A DNA stretch of 64,000 nt from Bacteroidaceae bacterium (GTDB lineage: Bacteria; Bacteroidota; Bacteroidia; Bacteroidales; Bacteroidaceae), in NCBI GenBank assembly GCA_017619585.1, contig JAFZSA010000023.1, positions 78,207-142,206 on the forward strand. Direction: 5' to 3'. A model generated the notes under the pieces. It saw only the letters and a list, made by a program, of their open reading frames with translations. It made no database searches and was not told where the DNA came from. The position numbers were made by a program, and so were the translations under genes. Positions 63,925 to 64,000 of this stretch are shown here, piece by piece; within the stretch, counting starts at the first letter, position 1, and each line of letters starts with the position of its first letter.

Positions 63925-63980
63925 CGTAAACGAGAACGTAAACGTAAACGAGAACGAAAACGTAAACGTAAACGTAAACT
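63925..63980 (+). repeat. CGTAAA/CGAGAA hexamer tandem repeat
   Basis: About nine tandem six-base units of CG(T/A)(A/G)AA form follow the glucosaminidase stop, then GAATTTT repeats to the window end. No coding content is visible. Confidence 0.7.
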
Positions 63981-64000
63981 TCTTGAATTTTGAATTTTGA

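Noticed and set aside
1..64000. rRNA operon, integrase, prophage or plasmid replication genes
   Set aside because: None were seen in either strand; the window is otherwise ordinary chromosomal sequence.

Overview
The window is chromosomal DNA from a member of the Bacteroidales, most like Prevotella or a close relative. The evidence is the gene content (Rnf complex next to an RseC-like protein, DUF4301, DUF4835, DUF3127 and HU-SPOR proteins, a Bacteroidales-type C-terminal sorting tail on a secreted glycosidase) and many promoters of the Bacteroidetes form TTG-N19/20-TAnnTTTG. Genus and species cannot be fixed from the sequence alone.

Layout. 1-3.3 kb: 5' part of an rnf operon on the minus strand (rseC-like, rnfB, rnfC, rnfD cut by the window edge). 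3.4-6.0 kb: ispE, a Gly/Arg/Ser-rich secreted protein, msrA. 6.2-8.8 kb: tRNA-Gly, a Crp/Fnr regulator and lepA. 9.0-11.5 kb: a phosphohexomutase and nudC. 11.6-20.3 kb: a minus-strand run of pepD, a beta-helix lipoprotein, rlmH, nadC, a C69 dipeptidase and a GH27 alpha-galactosidase. 20.3-23.6 kb: a small membrane protein, an OmpH-like lipoprotein, an HU-SPOR protein, an FHA protein and a HAD phosphatase. 23.6-27.5 kb: serC-serA-DUF1015-yigZ. 27.7-27.9 kb: tRNA-Pro and tRNA-Cys. 28-32.8 kb: a flippase, fhs and DUF4301. 32.8-40.0 kb: a RelA-type synthetase, an S9 peptidase and mutS2. 40.0-42.7 kb: an acyltransferase-aminotransferase fusion with an FdtA-like isomerase (3-amino-sugar synthesis). 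42.8-43.0 kb: tRNA-Ser and tRNA-Glu. 43.3-53.6 kb: DUF3127, then a dense plus-strand run of dnaN, a DnaQ-like exonuclease, coaBC, DUF4835, recN, a pseudoprotease-TPR protein, tilS and a zinc-ribbon protein.

53.6-61.5 kb is the accessory region. It starts with a REP-associated (RAYT, HUH/Y1) transposase gene. REP-like hairpins are present as tandem repeats inside its reading frame and again as a 54-bp array directly after its stop codon. Next comes a compact type II-C CRISPR-Cas locus on the minus strand (cas9, cas1, cas2, then an array of six identical 36-bp repeats). A divergent tracrRNA lies upstream of cas9; I could identify its promoter, anti-repeat and terminator. An HNH endonuclease gene starts four bases beyond the last CRISPR repeat, so its message probably includes the pre-crRNA. 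This stretch is visibly more AT-rich than the housekeeping genes on its left, which suggests acquisition. From 61.5 to 62.4 kb there is no gene, only several repeat families: an 85-bp-period hairpin repeat, an 11-bp tandem repeat and a dispersed palindromic element also found near 6.1 and 43.2 kb. The window ends with cdd and a LysM glucosaminidase.

The best candidates for undescribed biology are the HNH gene joined to the CRISPR array and the RAYT gene carrying its own REP-like repeats in frame.
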